Source: an uncultured Oscillospiraceae bacterium (GTDB taxonomy: Bacteria; Bacillota; Clostridia; Oscillospirales; Acutalibacteraceae). From it: a stretch of DNA of 64,000 nucleotides. The stretch spans positions 8,246-72,245 of the forward strand of contig CABQLY010000009.1 in the NCBI GenBank assembly GCA_902465155.1. Direction: 5' to 3'. This document shows positions 43,346 to 51,467 of this stretch, in pieces (positions within the stretch are counted from its first letter, which is position 1; every line of letters begins with the position of its first letter). The notes under the pieces are model-generated. The model had not been told where the DNA came from and did no database searches. It saw only the letters and a list, made by a program, of their open reading frames with translations. A program made the position numbers and the translations under genes.

Positions 43346-43966
43346 ATGTACAATATTTTTTACTGTAACTTATTTAAAATTTCTAACAAAATGCTGGACG
43401 CCGAATTAAACACCCTGCCCCGCTTTATTCAAGAGCAAATTAAAGAAAAGCAAAACGAGGACGACCGGCGCCGCAGCCTTGCCGGCTACATGCTGGCGCG
43501 GCGCTACACGGCCGCCTTTTGCAACAAAAAGCCGGAGGAAATTGAATTTGATTTTGGCGAGCATGGCAAGCCCTTTGTGATTAACGGGCGGGTGCATTAT
43601 AATATTTCACACTGCCAAAATTATGTTGTTTTAGCGGTTTCGGAGCAGCCCATTGGCGTTGACATTGAAATTGTGCGCGAATTTTCGGCCCTTTTGGCCC
43701 AAAAAAAGTTTACCGAGCAGGAGGTTGAATATATTGCCGCTGCCGGGCGGGAGGGCCGCTCAATGCAGCAGGCGTTTTACGAAATTTGGACCGCGAAAGA
43801 GGCCTATTTAAAATTTACCGGCGCCGGTATTTCGGGCGGGCTAAACGCCTTAACCTTAACGGCACAAAACGGCAGGCTTTACCCCGAAAACCGAGCCATT
43901 ACGCTTACCTACGACCAAAGTATTCCCGGCGCGGTAATTGCCGTTGTGCAAAACTCCGGCAATTAA
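43346..43966 (+). CDS. 4'-phosphopantetheinyl transferase, Sfp type
   Basis: The 206-residue enzyme attaches phosphopantetheine from CoA to carrier-protein serines. Visible are the substrate loop YNISHCQNYVV, the metal ligands D106 and E108 in IGVDIEIV, and FYEIWTAKEAYLKFTG with the third acidic ligand. No synthase or carrier gene is in the window. It is divergent from the secA2-like/yczE-like pair, which recalls the sfp-yczE neighbourhood of Bacillus. The start ATG has only a weak Shine-Dalgarno sequence. Confidence 0.9.
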   Translation: MYNIFYCNLFKISNKMLDAELNTLPRFIQEQIKEKQNEDDRRRSLAGYMLARRYTAAFCNKKPEEIEFDFGEHGKPFVINGRVHYNISHCQNYVVLAVSEQPIGVDIEIVREFSALLAQKKFTEQEVEYIAAAGREGRSMQQAFYEIWTAKEAYLKFTGAGISGGLNALTLTAQNGRLYPENRAITLTYDQSIPGAVIAVVQNSGN

Positions 43967-44030
43967 GGCCTTTTTAGTAGCCCCAAAATTCCTTAGCCGT
44001 CGGTTAAAAATACCGCTTTTTAAAATTTTA

Positions 44031-44082
44031 CCAAGCCGGCAGACCGGCCCTTTTTAGGGTGCGGCCCGCCGGCTTGGTTTTT
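44031..44082. terminator. Terminator between Sfp-type gene and trpS
   Basis: The outer arms CCAAGCCGGC (44031-44040) and GCCGGCTTGG (44068-44077) pair perfectly, with further GC-rich pairing inside and TTTTT after. It separates convergent genes. Confidence 0.8.
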
Positions 44083-44089
44083 AAAATAT

Positions 44090-45088
44090 TTAAATAAACC
44101 CAATTTTGCGCATGGCCTTAGAAACGGTGCGACGCGCAATATAGCCGGCCTTTTCGGCCCCGGCTTTGTAAATATCCTCTAACTGCTTTTTGTCAGAAAT
44201 AAAGGTGTTAAAGCGCTCCTGCAGCGGCTTTAGCTCGGCACAAACTGCCTCGCCAACGGCCAATTTAAAATCGCCGTAGCCCTTGCCGGCAAATTCAGCA
44301 ACAACGCTTTCTTGCGCCTTTCCGGTAACGGCCGAATAAATGCCAATTAAATTGGCAATGCCGTCCCGCCCCTCTTCAACGCAAATTCTATTTTCACTGT
44401 CGGTCACGGCGCGCTTAAATTTGCGCATAATGTCCTCCGGTTTATCTAAAATAGCAACCCAGGCGTTAATGTTTTCATCCGACTTAGACATTTTTTTGCT
44501 GGGGTCCTGCAGCGAGCGAACACGGGCGCAGGCCTTTGGAATATACGGCTCGGGAATTTTAAATACATTGCCGTACAGACTGTTAAACCGGCCGGCAATA
44601 TCGCGGGTAATTTCTAAGTGTTGCTTTTGGTCGGCCCCTACCGGAACCAAATCGGCCTGGTACAGTAAAATATCGGCCGCCATTAGGGTGGGGTAAGCAA
44701 ACAGCCCTAAGTTTACATTGTCGGCGTGCTTGGCGGCTTTATCTTTAAACTGCGTCATGCGGGAAAGCTCGCCAAACTGGGTGTAGCAGCTTAGCAGCCA
44801 CATAAGCTGGCTGTGCTGCGCAACATCCGACTGTTTAAATAAAATAACCTCATCCGGGTTAATACCAAGCGCCAACAGCAGCGCGCAGGTGTTTAAAATT
44901 TGCTTGCGAAAAGCAGCCGGCTCCTGCCGAACCGTAATGGCGTGCAGGTCGGCCACGGCGTAAATGCAATTAAAATCCTGCGTCATGCTTTTCCAGTTTT
45001 TCAGTGCCCCTAAGTAGTTGCCGAGCGTTAACATTCCGCTGGGCTGAATGGCGCTGAAAACGCGCTTTTTTTGTTCTGCCTCTGCCAT
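44090..45088 (-). CDS. trpS: Tryptophanyl-tRNA synthetase
   Basis: The 332-residue class I synthetase has the HIGH-like region SAIQPSGMLTLGNYLGAL, the KMSKS loop KKMSKSDEN and YQADLVPVGADQKQHLE. Its start overlaps the stop of the aminotransferase gene as TAATG, so the two are coupled. Confidence 0.96.
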   Translation of the reverse strand: MAEAEQKKRVFSAIQPSGMLTLGNYLGALKNWKSMTQDFNCIYAVADLHAITVRQEPAAFRKQILNTCALLLALGINPDEVILFKQSDVAQHSQLMWLLSCYTQFGELSRMTQFKDKAAKHADNVNLGLFAYPTLMAADILLYQADLVPVGADQKQHLEITRDIAGRFNSLYGNVFKIPEPYIPKACARVRSLQDPSKKMSKSDENINAWVAILDKPEDIMRKFKRAVTDSENRICVEEGRDGIANLIGIYSAVTGKAQESVVAEFAGKGYGDFKLAVGEAVCAELKPLQERFNTFISDKKQLEDIYKAGAEKAGYIARRTVSKAMRKIGFI

Positions 45089-46278
45089 TATTGTAACATC
45101 TCCTTTACCAAATTGCCAAGGGTGGCAAAGCCGGTTTTAATCTGCTCCTCCGAGGGGGTAGAAAAATTCACCCGAAAGCACGGGGTCATAGCTTCTTCGT
45201 TGGCCAAAAATGCGGTGCCGGGCACTACGGCTACGCCGTTTTCAATGCCCTTTTTGCAAAACTCCAGCATATTAATTTGCTCCGGCAGGCGGCACCACAA
45301 AAACAGCCCCCCCTCTACCGGGTAAAACGAAACTAAATTGCCAAAGCTTTCCCGCGCGCAGCGCATAGCAAGCTCGGCCTTTTGGCGGTAAATGGCGCGC
45401 AGCTTGGTTAAGTGGGCTTCAAAATCGTACTCCTTCATAAACCGGTACGCCAACATCTGGCTAAAAATGCCGGTGTGTACATCGTCGGTTTGCTTGCAAA
45501 CGGTCATTTTGCTAAGCAGCTGCCGGTTGGCAACGGCGTAGCCAACCCGAATACCCGGGGCCAAAACCTTAGAAAAAGAGCCGGAATAAATAACGGCGCC
45601 CTCGGTGTCGAACGATTTAATGGCCGGTAAAAATTCGCCCTTAAAGCGCAGCTCGCCGTAGGGGTCGTCCTCAATAATTACAACGCCGTGCTGCACGGCA
45701 AGCTCGTAAAGGCGGCGGCGCTTAGCCAGTGACATTGTAATACCGGTTGGGTTTTGAAAATTTGGAATGGTGTAAATAAAGCGCACCCGACTGTCACTGT
45801 TCAATAGCTGCTCTAAGGCCTGCATGTTCATGCCATCGGCCTCCATTGGCACGCCCTTTAGCTGAATACCGTACGAACGAAAGGAGTTTAAGGAGCCTAT
45901 AAAGCTGGGGTCCTCACACAAAACGGTATCTCCCCTATTCAGCAGCACCTTGGCCGCCAGGCTCATAACCTGCTGCGCGCCGGAGGTAATTAAAAGCTCG
46001 TCCTGCTCGCTGCCAATGTGGTGCTTGGTTTTTAAATAATCGGTTAGCAGCTGCCGCAGCGGGGTGTACCCCTCGGTTACCGAGTACTGCAGGGCGGCAA
46101 TGGGTTCGTCTTTAAAAATATCGGCCGAAATTTTGCGTACTGCCTCTACCGGAAAGGCCTCGGCCGAGGGGTTTCCGGCCGAAAACGGAATCATCCCCGG
46201 CTGGGAGGAGTGCTTTAAAATTTCCCGTATGGCGGAGGGCTTTAAGCCGTTAACATTGTCTGAAAAATGATATTGCAT
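45088..46278 (-). CDS. PLP-dependent aminotransferase, class I/II
   Basis: The 396-residue fold-type I aminotransferase shows NPSAEAFPVEAV, SGAQQVMSLAAKVLL, IIEDDPYGELRF and the PLP-lysine region SGSFSKVLAPGIRVGY. It resembles the MocR-like/2-aminoadipate aminotransferase group without the N-terminal GntR domain. The amino-acid substrate cannot be assigned; coupling to trpS hints at aromatic or general transamination but does not prove it. Confidence 0.88.
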   Translation of the reverse strand: MQYHFSDNVNGLKPSAIREILKHSSQPGMIPFSAGNPSAEAFPVEAVRKISADIFKDEPIAALQYSVTEGYTPLRQLLTDYLKTKHHIGSEQDELLITSGAQQVMSLAAKVLLNRGDTVLCEDPSFIGSLNSFRSYGIQLKGVPMEADGMNMQALEQLLNSDSRVRFIYTIPNFQNPTGITMSLAKRRRLYELAVQHGVVIIEDDPYGELRFKGEFLPAIKSFDTEGAVIYSGSFSKVLAPGIRVGYAVANRQLLSKMTVCKQTDDVHTGIFSQMLAYRFMKEYDFEAHLTKLRAIYRQKAELAMRCARESFGNLVSFYPVEGGLFLWCRLPEQINMLEFCKKGIENGVAVVPGTAFLANEEAMTPCFRVNFSTPSEEQIKTGFATLGNLVKEMLQ

Positions 46279-46344
46279 AACTGGTTACCTCTATTAAAAG
46301 AATTAAAAGCCTAAATGGCTGCCGGCGCAAATCGTGCTAAAAAT

Positions 46345-46373
46345 ATCATACCACATTTTACCGCTTAGTGCAA
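46345..46373 (-). promoter_or_regulatory. Promoter of aminotransferase-trpS
   Basis: On the minus strand TTGCAC (46368-46373), a 17-bp spacer and TATGAT (46345-46350) with an extended TGTGG before it. Confidence 0.8.
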
Positions 46374-46383
46374 GGCAAAACGG

Positions 46384-48828
46384 CTATTTTAAAATTTCCA
46401 TTTTAACATAATTGGCCATAAGCTTTTTGGTGCCTTTTTCGTCAAAGGCAACCTCCAGCAAATAATCGCCGCCCATGGCCTGGCAGCTCAAGATCATGCC
46501 CTCGCCAAAAACCTTGTGCTTAACCCGCATACCCTTTTGGTACTTGGTTGCCGCAGGGGCTTTGGCACCCGGCAGGGGCGGCGTTTTACGGTAGGCCAGC
46601 GGCGTGTTGCGCTGCACAGGGTGCCCGGCGGCGCTGCCCGACCTGGTTGTGGCCGAAAAGCTTACCGCCTTTGCGGTGCCGCCACCTTGGTACCGGCGCT
46701 CAAAGCCGCCCGGCGCCGTACTTGGCTCAGAATATCCCTTAAAGCCCGAAAGGCTGCAAAGCTCGGGCGGAATTTCGCGCACAAAGCGGGAGAGCCGGTT
46801 GCGCTGCGTTAAACCAAACAGCATACGAACATAGGTGTTGGTTAGGGTTAACTGCCGCTTGGCGCGGGTAACGCCAACATAGGCCAGGCGGCGTTCCTCC
46901 TCCAGCTCGGCTTTGCCGGCGTAAATTGATTGATTGCCGGGGAAAATGCCCTCCTCCATGCCAATTAAAAAAACATTATTAAACTCTAATCCCTTGGAGG
47001 AATGAAGCGTCATTAAAATAACGGTATCGGCCGTTTCGTCGTATTTATCAATATCGCTTACCAACGCAACCTCCTCTAAATACTCCGAAAGCGAAGGGTT
47101 CGGCGATTGCTGCTGGTAGTTAATAATGCCGGAGGAAAGCTCTTTAACATTTTCAACCCGCTCGGTGCCCTCCGGCCCCTCGGCCTTTAGGGCGTCTAAA
47201 TAGCCGCTTTGTTGCAAAACCTCGTCCAACAGCTCGCTTAGCGGCAGCTCGTCGGCTTTTTCGGTCAGTCGATCAATCATTTGGCAAAAAATTTGCAAAC
47301 GGGTTGCCGCGTGCGAGATTGCCGGGTAATTGGCCGCGTTTTCAAACACCTCAAACAGCGGCAGGCCAAGCCCCTCGGCAATTTCGGCCGCGCGGTTTAC
47401 GGTTGTTTGGCCAATGCCGCGCTTTGGCTCGTTAATAATGCGCCGCAGGCGAACATCATCGGTTTTGTTGTTAATTACATTTAGGTAAGAAATAACATCT
47501 TTAATTTCCTTACGGTCAAAAAAGCGCAGCCCGCCAATCACGCGGTACGGAATTCCGCTGCGGGCAAAAACATTTTCCAGCGTGCCCGAAAGCGCGTTCA
47601 TGCGGTACAGCACGGCGTTATCCTTAAACCTGCCGCCCTGCTGTACATTTTCTAAAATCGCGTCGGCTATGTATTGGGCTTCGGCCCGTTCATCGGCCAA
47701 GGTGCAAACCTTAATTTTCGCGTCGGTTTTAAAATCGGTCCACAAATTTTTGCCCTTTCGAGCGGTGTTGTTGGCAATAATGGTGTTGGCGGCCTGCAAA
47801 ATGGTGGCGGTAGAGCGGTAATTTTGTTCTAACCGAATAACGGTGGCCTGCTCGTATTCGTCCTCAAAGCTTAAAATATTTTCAATGGTAGCACCGCGAA
47901 AAGAATAAATGCTTTGGTCGTCATCGCCAACCACGCACAAATTTTGGTGCTTGCGGGCCAACAGGCTAACCAAGCGGTACTGGGCGTGGTTGGTATCCTG
48001 ATATTCATCGACCATAATGTACTTAAATTTATTTTGGTAATACTCCAGCGCGTCCGGGCAGCTTTCAAACAAATTAACGGTGTTTACAATCATGTCGTCA
48101 AAATCCATGGCATTGGCTTGTTTTAACTGTTTATTGTAAGCGGCAAAAACCTTGGCAACGGTTTTTTTGTAAGTCTCATAGCCAATATTTTGGGCGTATT
48201 CTTCGGGGGTCCAGAGCTTATCCTTCGCGTGGCTGATTTCATTTAGGCAAAGTTTAGGGCTCAGCTCTTTTTCAGAAACATTCAGCTTTTTTAAAATTTC
48301 TTTCACCACACGCTTTTGGTCATCGGTATCATAAATCGTAAAGTGCGCGGTGTAGCCAATACGGTCGGCGTAGCGGCGCAGCATACGGCCGCAAATGCTG
48401 TGAAAGGTGCCGGCCCAAAGGTCTAACCCGCTTTCCCCCAGCTTTGCAACAATACGGTCCTTTAGCTCCCCGGCGGCCTTGTTGGTAAAGGTAATGGCCA
48501 AAATTTGCCACGGGGTAGCCGGGTCAACGCTAAAAACACCCGGCGGCAGCAGCGGCTGTTCGCCCTTTAAATAGGCCTGCCCCTGCGCCAGCTCAAAATC
48601 CGAAATATTTGCGGGCACCGCGGTGCTTTGGTAAGCGTTGCCGTAGCGAATTAAGTACGCAATGCGGTTTACCAGCACGGTTGTTTTGCCGCTGCCGGCC
48701 CCGGCCAGCACTAATAGCGGGCCGTTTGCGGTGGTAACGGCTTGAAACTGGCGGTCGTTCATGCGGAAAAAATCTTTTTCAATTATTCTTTTACGCAGCG
48801 CTAAAAAATCACTGTTACTGCAATTCAA
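46384..48828 (-). CDS. pcrA: ATP-dependent DNA helicase PcrA/UvrD
   Basis: The 814-residue superfamily 1 helicase has Walker A LAGAGSGKT, DEYQDTNH, GDDDQSIYSFRGA, the LHSSKGLEF motif and YVGVTRAKR. A PcrA-type C-terminal tail ends in KVFGEGMILS, the RNA-polymerase-binding fold. The best start is TTG 48828, with AAAGGGG upstream; the frame is open to 48867, but that part contains the ribosome binding site. Confidence 0.93.
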   Translation of the reverse strand: MNCSNSDFLALRKRIIEKDFFRMNDRQFQAVTTANGPLLVLAGAGSGKTTVLVNRIAYLIRYGNAYQSTAVPANISDFELAQGQAYLKGEQPLLPPGVFSVDPATPWQILAITFTNKAAGELKDRIVAKLGESGLDLWAGTFHSICGRMLRRYADRIGYTAHFTIYDTDDQKRVVKEILKKLNVSEKELSPKLCLNEISHAKDKLWTPEEYAQNIGYETYKKTVAKVFAAYNKQLKQANAMDFDDMIVNTVNLFESCPDALEYYQNKFKYIMVDEYQDTNHAQYRLVSLLARKHQNLCVVGDDDQSIYSFRGATIENILSFEDEYEQATVIRLEQNYRSTATILQAANTIIANNTARKGKNLWTDFKTDAKIKVCTLADERAEAQYIADAILENVQQGGRFKDNAVLYRMNALSGTLENVFARSGIPYRVIGGLRFFDRKEIKDVISYLNVINNKTDDVRLRRIINEPKRGIGQTTVNRAAEIAEGLGLPLFEVFENAANYPAISHAATRLQIFCQMIDRLTEKADELPLSELLDEVLQQSGYLDALKAEGPEGTERVENVKELSSGIINYQQQSPNPSLSEYLEEVALVSDIDKYDETADTVILMTLHSSKGLEFNNVFLIGMEEGIFPGNQSIYAGKAELEEERRLAYVGVTRAKRQLTLTNTYVRMLFGLTQRNRLSRFVREIPPELCSLSGFKGYSEPSTAPGGFERRYQGGGTAKAVSFSATTRSGSAAGHPVQRNTPLAYRKTPPLPGAKAPAATKYQKGMRVKHKVFGEGMILSCQAMGGDYLLEVAFDEKGTKKLMANYVKMEILK

Positions 48829-48920
48829 TGGTACGGCCCCTTTTTTGTAAGATCTAATAACATACAAATTAAGTATACCAGTTTAATGGGCAAAAATAAA
48901 GCCTTTTTTCACACATAATG

Positions 48921-48949
48921 TTGTTTTTTTGCCGAACAGCTGGTATAAT
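48921..48949 (+). promoter_or_regulatory. Promoter of ibrA-like operon
   Basis: TTGTTT at 48921-48926, a 17-bp spacer and TATAAT at 48944-48949, preceded by CTGG. Confidence 0.75.
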
Positions 48950-48995
48950 GTAAAGGTATAGTATTTTGTAGTTTTAACAAAAAGGGCGGGTTTTT

Positions 48996-50312
48996 GTGGT
49001 AAAAAAGTATTTGCCGCTTACGGTTTTTCAGGCGGTGCAGCAACGGCTGCAATATTTATTTGCAGAGTTTGAAAACATTTATGTTTCCTTTAGCGGCGGT
49101 AAGGATAGCTCGCTGCTGCTGAATTTGCTGTTAGATTACCGCGAAATGCATTGCCCCAACCGGGTAATTGGGGTGTTTCACCAGGATTTTGAAGCGCAAT
49201 ACACCGTTACCACTAACTACATTACCCAAACCTTTAAAAGGCTGGAAAACAAGGCCGAGCTTTATTGGGTGTGCTTACCCATGGCAACCAGAACTGCGCT
49301 AAGCAATTACGAGATGTACTGGTACCCGTGGGACGACAAAAAGAAGGAGCTTTGGGTACGCCCCATGCCAAATCTGCCTTACATTATAAACCTAAACAAC
49401 CCCTTTACGCACTACCGCTACAAAATGCACCAGGAGGATTTAGCCAAGCAATTCAGCCGCTTTTACAAGGAGCAGCACCAAAACAACAAAACCGTTTGCC
49501 TGCTTGGAATTCGGGCCAATGAATCCTTACAGCGGTACAGCGGCTTTTTAAACAAAAAATACGGCTACAAAAACAAATGCTGGATTACCAAGCAGTTTAA
49601 AGATATTTACTGCGCTTCGCCGCTATACGACTGGACCGTTCAAGATGTTTGGGCCGCCAACGCCAAATTCGGTTTTTCGTACAATCCGCTTTACGACCTT
49701 TATTACAAGGCCGGCCTAAAGCCGGAGCAAATGCGCGTGGCCTCCCCTTTTAACGATTATTCTAAAGAAAGCCTAAACCTTTACCGGGTTATTGACCCGG
49801 CCATTTGGGCTAAGCTGGTTGGCCGCGTACAAGGCGCTAATTTTGGGGCAATTTACGGCAAAACCAAGGCCTTGGGCTACCGCAGTATTACTCTGCCGCC
49901 GGGGCACACCTGGCGCTCTTACACCAAATTTTTGTTAGATACCCTACCGCCGCGCCTGCAAAATAATTACATTAAAAAATTTAATACCTCTATTAAATTT
50001 TGGCACGAAACCGGTGGCGGCCTTTCGGAGGAAACGATTGCCGAATTACAGCAAAAGGGGTACAAAATTCGCCGAAACGGCATTTCCAACTACACGCTGG
50101 ATAAAAAAACACGCATTGTGTTTGAGCAGGATATTCCAGACGACACCGACAACATTTTAACCAGCAAAGATATTCCCAGCTGGAAAAGAATGTGCTATTG
50201 TATTTTAAAAAATGACCACACCTGCCGGTTTATGGGCTTTGGGTTAACCAGGCAGGAGCAGCTGCGGGTAAACCTGTTAAAAGAAAAATATTCGGGGGTA
50301 TTGCATGAATAA
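48996..50312 (+). CDS. PAPS-reductase-like protein, IbrA/DUF3440 type
   Basis: The 438-residue protein has the PP-loop SFSGGKDSSLL near residue 33, as in PAPS reductases and other adenylating sulfur-transfer enzymes. A C-terminal region follows that fits DUF3440 (LGIRANESLQRYSG, SPLYDWTVQDVW). E. coli IbrA is the named example; together with IbrB it affects immunoglobulin-binding protein expression. The enzymatic role is not known. Start GTG 48996 has AAAGGGCGGG upstream. It overlaps the IbrB-like gene by 8 bp. Confidence 0.82.
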   Translation: MVKKYLPLTVFQAVQQRLQYLFAEFENIYVSFSGGKDSSLLLNLLLDYREMHCPNRVIGVFHQDFEAQYTVTTNYITQTFKRLENKAELYWVCLPMATRTALSNYEMYWYPWDDKKKELWVRPMPNLPYIINLNNPFTHYRYKMHQEDLAKQFSRFYKEQHQNNKTVCLLGIRANESLQRYSGFLNKKYGYKNKCWITKQFKDIYCASPLYDWTVQDVWAANAKFGFSYNPLYDLYYKAGLKPEQMRVASPFNDYSKESLNLYRVIDPAIWAKLVGRVQGANFGAIYGKTKALGYRSITLPPGHTWRSYTKFLLDTLPPRLQNNYIKKFNTSIKFWHETGGGLSEETIAELQQKGYKIRRNGISNYTLDKKTRIVFEQDIPDDTDNILTSKDIPSWKRMCYCILKNDHTCRFMGFGLTRQEQLRVNLLKEKYSGVLHE

Positions 50313-50883
50313 TTTTAAAAGCCCGGTTTACGGCGTTAAGGCCGTACCGTTTGAAAAAATTGAGCCCAACACCTACAACCCTAACGCGGTGGCCCCGCCC
50401 GAAATGCGCCTGCTGTATGACAGCATTAAAGAGGACGGCTACACCATGCCCATTGTTTGCTATTACGACAAGGCAAAAGACCGCTACATTATTGTAGATG
50501 GCTTTCACCGTTACCAGGTTATGCGGGAACACAAAGACATTTACGAGCGTGAGCAGGGCCTGCTGCCGGTTTCGGTTATTGATAAACCCCTGCACTGCCG
50601 CATGGCCAGCACCATTCGGCACAACCGGGCGCGCGGCACGCACGATGTTGATTTAATGAGTAACATTATTAAAGAGTTGCACGAAATCGGCCGTTCGGAC
50701 GCATGGATCTCTAAGCATTTGGGCATGGACCGTGATGAGATATTGCGGTTAAAGCAAATTACCGGCCTAACCGCTTTGTTTCAAGATGTTGAATTTGGAA
50801 AAGCGTGGCAGCCGTCCGACGAATTTTTGCAGGAAACCGAAGCCGAACCAAAACCGAAACGGCGCAAAACCGTTATGCTGTAA
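50305..50883 (+). CDS. ParB-like nuclease-domain protein, IbrB type
   Basis: The 192-residue protein has an N-terminal ParB/Srx-type domain: IEPNTYNPNAVAPPEM, SIKEDGYTMPIVCYY and IVDGFHRYQV, then ASTIRHNRARGTH. A helical part with a possible HTH (SDAWISKHLGMDRDEILRLK) follows. This is the usual partner of IbrA-like PP-loop proteins. An ATP-binding or transcriptional role is possible, but the function is not established. It overlaps ibrA by 8 bp and is followed after 11 bp by a YbaK-type gene. Confidence 0.82.
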   Translation: MNNFKSPVYGVKAVPFEKIEPNTYNPNAVAPPEMRLLYDSIKEDGYTMPIVCYYDKAKDRYIIVDGFHRYQVMREHKDIYEREQGLLPVSVIDKPLHCRMASTIRHNRARGTHDVDLMSNIIKELHEIGRSDAWISKHLGMDRDEILRLKQITGLTALFQDVEFGKAWQPSDEFLQETEAEPKPKRRKTVML

Positions 50884-50894
50884 AGGGGAAAAGT

Positions 50895-51377
50895 ATGCCA
50901 AAGAAAAATGATAAAACCAACGCTATGCGCCTGTTAGAGGCTGCCGGTGCCGGTTACACCGAGCACAGCTTTGCTTGCCCTGCCGCTTTAAGCGGGGTAG
51001 AAATTGCCACCATTTTAAACCAAGACCCGGCCTGTGTTTTTAAAACCCTTGTTACTGCCGGTAAAACGGGAACGCACTATGTTTTTATGGTGCCGGTTGC
51101 CAAAGAATTAGACCTTAAAAAAGCCGCCAAAACCGTTGGGGAAAAATATATTGAAATGATTCCCGCCAAGCAGCTGCTGCCTTTAACCGGTTACATACAC
51201 GGGGGTTGCTCGCCGCTGGGCATGAAAAAGCAATTTAAAACGGTAATTGATGAAAGCGCCCTTTTGCAAAGCCGCATTTACTTTAGCGGCGGCCGGCTGG
51301 GCTTGCAAATTGAAACCACCTTGCAAGGCCTGCAATTGGCTATTGAGGTGCAAACCGCCGATTTGTGCTGCAATTAG
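50895..51377 (+). CDS. ybaK: Cys-tRNA(Pro) deacylase, YbaK/EbsC type
   Basis: The 160-residue protein hydrolyses mischarged Cys-tRNA(Pro). Family features are TNAMRLLEAAGAGYTEHSF, the catalytic Lys in CVFKTLV, MVPVAKELDLKKAAK and YIHGGCSPLGMKKQF. ATG 50895 has AAAGGGG upstream; a longer frame from 50805 lies inside the previous gene. It is close to the IbrA/IbrB pair, but no functional link is known. Confidence 0.92.
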   Translation: MPKKNDKTNAMRLLEAAGAGYTEHSFACPAALSGVEIATILNQDPACVFKTLVTAGKTGTHYVFMVPVAKELDLKKAAKTVGEKYIEMIPAKQLLPLTGYIHGGCSPLGMKKQFKTVIDESALLQSRIYFSGGRLGLQIETTLQGLQLAIEVQTADLCCN

Positions 51378-51467
51378 ACGAATAGCCTACCGATTTTACA
51401 ATATTTTAACAGATTTGAAAAATTACGCCTTTATAATTAGAACGACGATTTTTTGGGAGGAAGCATT

